Below, piece by piece: positions 57,679 to 64,000 of a stretch of 64,000 nt of DNA. Where the stretch lies: the NCBI GenBank assembly GCA_004369045.1, contig ML213540.1:38498-102497 (forward strand). The letters are read 5' to 3'. Source of the DNA: Heliocybe sulcata. Its lineage: Eukaryota > Basidiomycota > Agaricomycetes > Gloeophyllales > Gloeophyllaceae. The stretch's first letter is position 1; each line of letters starts with the position of its first letter. Below the pieces are notes generated by a model. The model saw only the letters and a program-made list of their open reading frames with translations. It searched no databases and was not told the DNA's origin. The position numbers were made by a program, and so were the translations under genes.

Positions 57679-60598
57679 TGCAGCCAGCTTATTGCTTCAG
57701 TTAAATGTATTACCTATATCCCGTACTACTACAAAAATCTTGTAATGCGTAGCTTGGCCGTGCTGGCATATGTAATATACCCTATTCAGCGCGAGAACGA
57801 TTAAGTGCCTGAATCGGCAATGCACCTTTCACGCCGGCGCTGTGGCTATCTTCCAATGCACAGTGTTCTATGCGATCGCCCTCGTTGCAGTCATCTGGAC
57901 TCCTTTGCTACTTCCTTAAGCTTCAACTCTTGACGCGCTGGCAACAGTGAATAACAGGCCGGCATCTCGCCCTCTTCGCATCAACATCCCCGGCGGCGTG
58001 GCCTTTGATTCCTCCTCTTTGTCTTACAGAAGTAGCCTTCTACTCCTCACAAAGCCTATGGAATGTTGGCCATCCGCTAGACTGATGTTGGAAGGCCACG
58101 GGACCAGATTTTGGAGAGGCCTGGGTGGTGGGATCGCAGGGTAGAGCTCGTCCTAGAGTCGTGGCGAAACTTTCCAGGTATGTCGCTCGCATTCACTTCC
58201 TTCCTTCCTTTGAGCAGATTAGTGAAACATCTTGAGTGGTGAATTTCATGCAAAGCCATTCGCACCACCCGTATGCTGATGCAGTGATTTATTGTCACCA
58301 GAAACCGGTGCTTCGTGCTTCTGAATGCTGCAGCAACAGCTGTACTCATTGACGCCCTTCGAATGAGGGACATTTCCCCGGGTCTCCTGTCCTCCTGCTC
58401 TCCTCTCCAGCACTGACGTGACTCGTGTTCTGAACTTCTGCCGTATCGCCGCAAATAGACGTATTCCTGTGAGGGAAGCAGTACTCAAGCACCGAGCAGC
58501 CTGACGAGCCCACCACATCCACGACACTGCCGCCGCAAATTCTGCCCTCATCATCTGCCCTGTCGACACCGCCACAGCCGGGGACCCCTGTGCACAGCCA
58601 TTCCCAGTCTATTCGACGACTTTCCTTCTCGTTTCGCAGCAGAAAACACAGTCAGGCACAAGTGTACTATCACCAGCAACATCATTCAGCGGCGTTGGCA
58701 CCACAGCCTCCGCCTCCTGGCTGTCCTAGCGCCTTGAACGTGTCTACGCTAGCACGAACCACGGCTGACGAATTCGATCACCGTGCAACACGAACGGATG
58801 GCCAAGAGCCCGCGCCTCACTGTGGTGAAGTCGCTCTGTTTGCTGTGTGCGTGCGCATTGCTGATTTCGGCACCAGTCATGCTCCCTCTCCACCCCGACT
58901 GTGGAATACAGGCATACCGGCGTCCGGCGAGATGTTTCTCATGGCCAGACTCTCCCATCGCACGCTCTTCGTCGGCTGCTCCCTGTCTCCTGTTGCGTTG
59001 AAGCCTTTTGTTGCGACGGAGCCTCGATGCCGCGATCTGTGCATGCTTCTTTGTTGGCCTGGGGAAGCAACAGCTCTAGGAAGGGCGTTGGAAAGGAGCG
59101 AGGAGAGACGGATCATCGTTGTGCGAGCAGCGTTAGCCTGCTTTTCGTAAGTCTACGTTGTCCTTTGTCGAGTGAACAGGTTGCTGACATCGATACAGCC
59201 ACTCGACGGCGGTGACCGGCCTTAGGACTTCACGCAGCCTCCCTCTTCACCCGCGCTTCCGCACTTGCCGTCTCTCGTCACCGACACCTGTCACATCCCA
59301 CGATGCACGCAGCCTCCCTCTTCACCCGTGCTTCCGCACTCGCCATCTCTCGTCACCGACACCTGTCACATCCCACGCTGGTCTGGCATCGCGATGGATA
59401 GCCCCAGTCGTGCAGCCTTCTCTCACACGTTGGTCAGCTTCGAAAATCAACGGCGCGAGAGAGGGCGTACCAAGGAGGGGGACGATGATGGGTATACAGG
59501 TCGACACTGCACGAGTGGTGTCTCTGTGCTTGGTGAGTCCACTTTCTGTTTGCCGGGTATCAATGGTGCTGACTTAGCCTGCAGCGTTCCTCCTTCCCGC
59601 TTCCCTCTTCCACTTCCTGCATCCCATCCAGCCTTGTCTGGACCATTTACCGGCACCCTTCACTGTCTCTCCCACTCCGCTCGCCACTGTGTTAAGGTCT
59701 GGGGGTCTGATGTGGTGTCCAGCTCGTGCACCGCGTGTTCGCTGAGAGCAACTGACCTGGTTTAGTATAGTAGTGCGGTGCTGGCCAGCCGCCGTCTCCA
59801 TCGATGTAGGTACAGATTGGCGTCTGCGTTGAGGTGTCAAGGCATCGACAGCAGTGAAAGTGTCTGTGGCGGAAGTGGGAGTGTGTCTAGGATGCAAGCA
59901 GGGCCAGGAATGCAGTGCTTTGCTTCGCCGCACTTGGGACTTGTATACACTCGACGTATCGACTGTAATATGATTTTAGGGCCAGTCTACATATGCCCTG
60001 CATCACTAAAGCAGTCTGTACAGATGCTAAAGAACTTGCGAGGCAGTTGTTTTTGTCAAATATCCAGCCAATACCACGCCGGCTGCACCCTGCAAATCGC
60101 ACTATTGTGTGTCGGAGTTTGCACACTCTGCGCTCTAATGTTCATTACACGTATCTGCTAAGGCTTTGGACCTGTCTCCTGTATATCGGTGCTGCTCTGG
60201 TTCTCCACAGACGGCGTGGCTCTTCGGGCACTCAGGATCTAATGCAGTCAGATATCTGGGACCCTGGGTAGTGGAGAGGTGTGTTTTGCACCTCTTATGT
60301 AAGGGACGGTGCGCTCAATTTAAAAAAATTCGCCAGCCTATCCTCTGAATACAACTCTCTCTTCTTTCCCCTCGTCTTGGCTATGTGCCTGCCTGCGCTG
60401 TCTGCAGCTTCATAGGCGAGCATGGGCATACTTGGTAAGTCACCGCTTTGCCTTGCATCTCCATCTGCTTCGCATGCAGCTCTGCCATTGCCTTCTCGAC
60501 CACAGCCTTGGGGACCTGAGGGCAATGCCTGGGTGATTGCACTGTAGCATACCATCTATTCCACTTCGGCGTGCTCCCGAGCCTCCCTTGCTGATGCT
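57679..60598. other. 2.9 kb with splice-like signals but no resolved gene
   Basis: Normal GC content and several donor/acceptor pairs (for example ATGGGCATACTTG|GTAAGT at 60422-60439 with acceptor GCAG at ~60477). I could not build a frame-consistent model into the dioxygenase ORF at 60599. It may hold 5' exons or the promoter of that gene. It includes the tandem duplication at 59231-59375. Confidence 0.35.
59231..59375 (+). repeat. Tandem duplication, period 75 bp
   Basis: CACGCAGCCTCCCTCTTCAC at 59231 and again at 59306, each continuing for ~70 bp to CACATCCCA with a few transitions. Confidence 0.85.
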
Positions 60599-62277
60599 TT
60601 GCCTCTAGGCTTCGTTCTACGGGCTTTTCACGTCACGCGCTCTGGGGCTGCATTTTCTCCGTATGCACTAGCTCCCCAGCCTCCGGTCATTGTCTCTGAG
60701 CCTTTTGATGTCATTGAGACGCTATGTCGTGCTGATGAGGCTGCCTATGCTCGTGAAATCGCCAGCGATGAGGCTCCGCTGGATGAGGATGACGTTGAAC
60801 TTATGGATGAGTCCCCGTACCTTGCTGCCAACATTCCTGGGCCAGCTGCACCTTCAAGAGCAGAGCCTGCGCCAGCTACATCCTCGAGTGCACCCTCATT
60901 TCGTCCTGCCCTGCCCGACTCCTGCACCCCGGCTGCATCTGGCTCTATCTCCCCAGCCAGCCTGCCATCGTCAGCTTCAAAAAAGAAGAGCTATGATAGG
61001 CAAAGGTACCGTGAGAGACACAGGGTGAAGCAGAGGGCTGTGCAGGTTGAGGAAGGTACCACACAGAAGGAGGTTGGAAAGAAGTGCGCTTATACAGAGG
61101 CGTTCCTCTCAGCTGAGGCAGATGTCGAAGATATGCATGGGAGCACATCAGGCTACCAGGCACAGCGTCACTCAGTGGGGTCAGAGGAGCGGCACCCATA
61201 CACTTTGGATGACCCAGAGGTGCAGGGATTGAGGCAGGTCAATTGGGATGGCCGGTAAGCGGCCTGTATCCAGGATTATGACTGCTGCTTACTCTTGGCT
61301 GTGGCAGGTCTGTTATGCCCATTGCCCTCGGCAACTCTGATGACTCCATTGTCATTGCGATGCTGGCAGGAGCACCGAGGAACGAAGAAGACTGGCAAGG
61401 AGTCACCAGCCGTGCTGCATCAGCCCTTGTCAAAGCAGCAGGCAAGTTCTGATTTACGCCGAATCGAAGCAATCAGCGCCGAGGTGATTTTCCTGCTGCA
61501 AGCTTTGGGATTTCGTATGGTGGCGGCTGAAAAGTAAGCATGTCCTCTTGGTCACCTTTCATTAGCTGACTGGCTTCTAGGTGCCTGGGAATATTGCGGT
61601 CCACTCAGCTGTGAATGCAGCGGTGTTTGCGACTCTGTTTTCAAACCCCGATGTTCTGCAGATATTGTGCTTTGTGGACCGTGAGTGCTGGGCCTCCCTC
61701 TGCCAGCGAGCATTGTGCCTGACGAGTTCGATGGCACTCTCCAGGCTCTTTGGACCTGTTTGCCCCTCTTCTCTACACATATATGGCTGCAGTCATGGCA
61801 GGTATATGCAGCAACTATCCCCTCCTAGAGAGGTTCTCAGACACATCATTTGCATATGCCTGCTGCTGTTTCAACCTGGGGATGCAGGTATGGGCTTATA
61901 TCCACACCGACCATCTTAACCTACCCTTTGCATGGTGTGCAATAACCGCTCTGGGTGATTTTGATCCTGACTATGGCGGTCACCTTATCCTTTGGTCATT
62001 AGGCCTCGTTGTGCGGTTCCCCCCTGGCTCAACTATATACATCCCATCTGCCCTCGTACGACATTCAAACATCCCTGTTCGGCAGCATGAAAGGCGATTC
62101 TCTATCGTCCAGTGGATGCCTGGGGCTCTCTGTCGATGGCACGACTTTGGCTTCAAGCCTGCTAAAGCCTTTGAGGCAGAGCATGGGAAGGAAGCTGCAT
62201 CAGAGGCTAACAGAGCCAGGTGGAAGAGTGGAGTGGACCTCTTTCCAAGGCTGGCATATTTTCGATGCAAAATGTAG
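60599..62277 (+). pseudogene. TET/JBP-type 2-oxoglutarate/Fe(II) dioxygenase, two in-frame TGA codons
   Basis: Exons 60599-61254, 61308-61533, 61581-61680 and 61745-62277 join phase-perfectly to 505 codons. The N-terminal ~200 residues are acidic and disordered with a basic KKKSYDRQRYRERHR segment. The C-terminal domain matches the fungal TET/JBP pattern. It reads FNLGMQVWAYIHTDHLNLPF, the H-x-D iron ligands at ~61903-61911. Next comes WCAITALGDFDPDYGGHLILW, then PPGSTIYIPSALVRHSN with the distal His at ~62062. ERRFSIVQW provides the likely 2-oxoglutarate Arg. Known members oxidise 5-methylcytosine and are expanded next to DNA transposons in Agaricomycetes. TGA codons at ~61452 and ~61528 interrupt an otherwise intact frame, and both are one C-to-T step from CGA. 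The 5' end may lie further upstream. Function, if any, depends on those codons being real. Confidence 0.8.
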
Positions 62278-62365
62278 GTAGCAAAATGCAATGTATTTTA
62301 TGGCAAAGCTGCCCTTGATTGCGCTAGCTATGCTACAATACATGATAGCTATAAGGATGAAGGCA

Positions 62366-63752
62366 TTATAGGGTGCTGCATGATTTTTTCCGGTGCTGCT
62401 TCCACTCTGGAGATGGAGGCAAGAGATTGGATCTCCTGCCTGATCGTTTCTTTGTCCTTCCAGAGTGAGTCTCTGCTAGCAATTGCGCACCTTGAATGGC
62501 TGGAATTTCTGAGCCTTCCCCTAACATTTCACTTGTCCCAAGCACCGCAGCGAGGTTCGCCTGGAGCGATGGAAGAAGCTGCTGTAACTCAAGAATGTTG
62601 GGAGAGGAGGAGATGTGTGCGTCAGAGAGGAGCAATGAGAGGCCATGAAGTCGAGGAAGCAGGGAGTCGATGGACTGCTCAGCATGCTGCTGGATTTGCA
62701 GCTGGATGGCAGAGGAGTTTGCAGTGAGGAGCCCAATCTGTATGAAAGAAATAAGACAAGAGCTACTTGCTGGCTGAGAAGGCGCACCCCATCTGGAAGA
62801 GCCTCTTGCTCATTATCCTCATGCTCGCAGTCAACTGCACTCTCTAGCTCAACAATATCGCTGCCATCCTGCTCATCTGGAGTGGGGAATTTACTGGCAG
62901 CATGGTGCCAAGCGTCAGGATTGCATCAATGACACCTGCTGGGTCGTCACAACTTGGCACATAGCCAGCTGGACCTAGCACGTGCCGGAGCTGCTCATCT
63001 CGCAGCTGCTTGGCTGCTTGGAGCGTAGAAGGGTAGCAAAAGGAAGGAGCATGGCCTTGCGATACCCAATGGTCAACATATAGATGTAGAGCACGAAGAT
63101 GCTTGCATGCACCACCACGATGCATGAAATCCAGGCAGGTGCATGCAGCATAGCCAGAGTGCTGCATTGTAAGGCTGTAGCTGTCATCTGGATGGGATGT
63201 CGAGCGACATAGTGCAGTGTACTGGAAGGTGTCGCCCGATTGGTGGAAGTTGTGCAATAGGCGCGCATGGAAGATTGCCTGTGCTGCATCATCCCGCACT
63301 GCATCTGGTTCCCACCAACAAGCCGCTGCAGATGTCCGTGCTCTCTCTTTCAACTGGTGCTCCTCTCTTAGCACTTCAACAAGGTTTACACCCCCGGCGT
63401 ATCTGCGGAATCATTCAGCAAGCCAACCATGGTACCGATCCAGGTGTCGATGGGCTGCAAACATGTCTGGCAGGATGCTGGTGATGAGAACGTGGATAAG
63501 GAAATCGAAGCGCATGCGACTTCGTGAATACTGGAGTTGGGGGATATACTTGCTCTTTAGTAGGCTATTAAACGATTCTAGATGGTTTGTTGTCGTGACG
63601 ATGGCGTCTACTGGTTTGTTCAGCAGTACAGATGCAATGATCCGACCCTTCATTGACCAACTCTGCCATAGCGCTTCTGGCATCCACGTCACACATAGGT
63701 AGTCAAGGAATGCAAGTCCAGGAGGCCATGCTGTAGGCGTATTGTAGTACAT
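62366..63752 (-). pseudogene. Second MULE transposase, C-terminal part with SWIM finger
   Basis: Minus strand. 63411-63752 codes the end of the transposase core (WQSWSMKGRIIA, VTTTNHLESFNSLLKSKY), equivalent to TTNHLESFNGVFKRK in the 49.3-kb copy. After an in-frame TGA (63411-63413) the same frame continues (62844-63374) with a SWIM finger CTCLDFMHRGGACKH. The tail is shifted in frame (62366-62635) and ends KKSCSTL. It is a different MULE subfamily from the first. The N-terminal half is not recognisable between 63753 and the window end, so it is truncated or interrupted there. It lies tail-to-tail with the TET/JBP gene, the stops 89 bp apart. Confidence 0.8.
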
Positions 63753-64000
63753 ACCAGTAAGCTGTTGGCAGCAAGTTACGAGTTGAGCAGTAGTTACTGT
63801 GGATGGTTACTGGCCAGCATTATAATGCAGCAGCTACCCAAATAAAAGTGAATAAAATGGGGGAAAATGCGAAAATGGGTGCAGATGGATTAGATATCCC
63901 AAAGAGGATTGATGTGAGGAGGACAAACATATCCTGGGTGGGACAAAAACATATGGACATGGAGGAACATATGACATAAGCCTAAAAATGCGAAAAAGAA
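63753..64000. other. Window edge; no coding sequence recognised
   Basis: A/G-rich text with AAAATGCGAAAA words. Either an intron or spacer of the MULE gene, or unrelated flank. Confidence 0.4.

Noticed and set aside
58246-59150. Frames of 109-186 codons between 58.2 and 59.2 kb as genes
   Set aside because: Overlapping frames on both strands without motifs or a phase-consistent exon chain; left as unresolved.
1-64000. CRISPR arrays, operons, ribosome-binding sites, prophage
   Set aside because: No direct-repeat/spacer arrays; spliceosomal introns throughout show a eukaryotic genome.

Overview
The window is from a filamentous basidiomycete, probably an Agaricomycete. Three things point there. 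The left end holds GC-rich genes broken by many 42-70 nt introns with GT..AG borders. The protein families are fungal (GT61, Spt21/Ams2, Egt1-like). The right part carries repeat families typical of Agaricomycetes (Copia, Gypsy, MULE, TET/JBP dioxygenase). I worked by reading only; no database search was run.

Layout. 1-10.5 kb is a normal gene region with three plus-strand genes: the 3' part of a GT61 glycosyltransferase (2-1620), an Spt21/Ams2-type histone-gene regulator (2939-6315) and an Egt1-like sulfoxide-synthase protein that appears to lack its methyltransferase core (7816-10489). For all three, a spliced model keeps one open frame from end to end. From about 10.5 kb onward the sequence is a graveyard of transposable elements, largely AT-rich, with remnants of an RT element (12.1-14.6 kb), a DDE-type transposase (17.6-18.7 kb, minus) and a SET-domain methyltransferase (24.4-25.1 kb). 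At least five full or partial copies of a fold-back (long terminal inverted repeat) element occur (14.9, 22.9, 28.9, 43.9 and 47.5 kb).

30.3-40.8 kb is a nest of Copia elements: a plus-strand pol, a plus-strand gag fragment, a minus-strand nearly complete element between LTRs, and a second Copia family. A 128-bp LTR-like insertion carrying a tRNA-like Pol III unit sits in the minus-strand element with a clean 5-bp target duplication. 42.3-47.5 kb holds Gypsy gag and integrase remnants and a solo LTR. 49.3-52.2 kb holds a MULE transposase broken by two frameshifts and a stop. 52.3-55.1 kb holds a truncated minus-strand Gypsy element with its 211-bp LTR. 56.1-57.7 kb holds a nine-exon gene of unknown function. 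60.6-62.3 kb holds a TET/JBP-type 2-oxoglutarate dioxygenase with intact metal-binding residues but two in-frame TGA codons, next to a second, minus-strand MULE transposase (62.4-63.8 kb).

How the parts relate: the left genes are housekeeping or secondary metabolism, not an operon. The rest is best read as silenced, nested mobile DNA. The nonsense codons in several elements (TGA, or TAG replacing CAG) fit C-to-T decay of methylated DNA. There are two assembly gaps (33401-33895 and 48210-49207).
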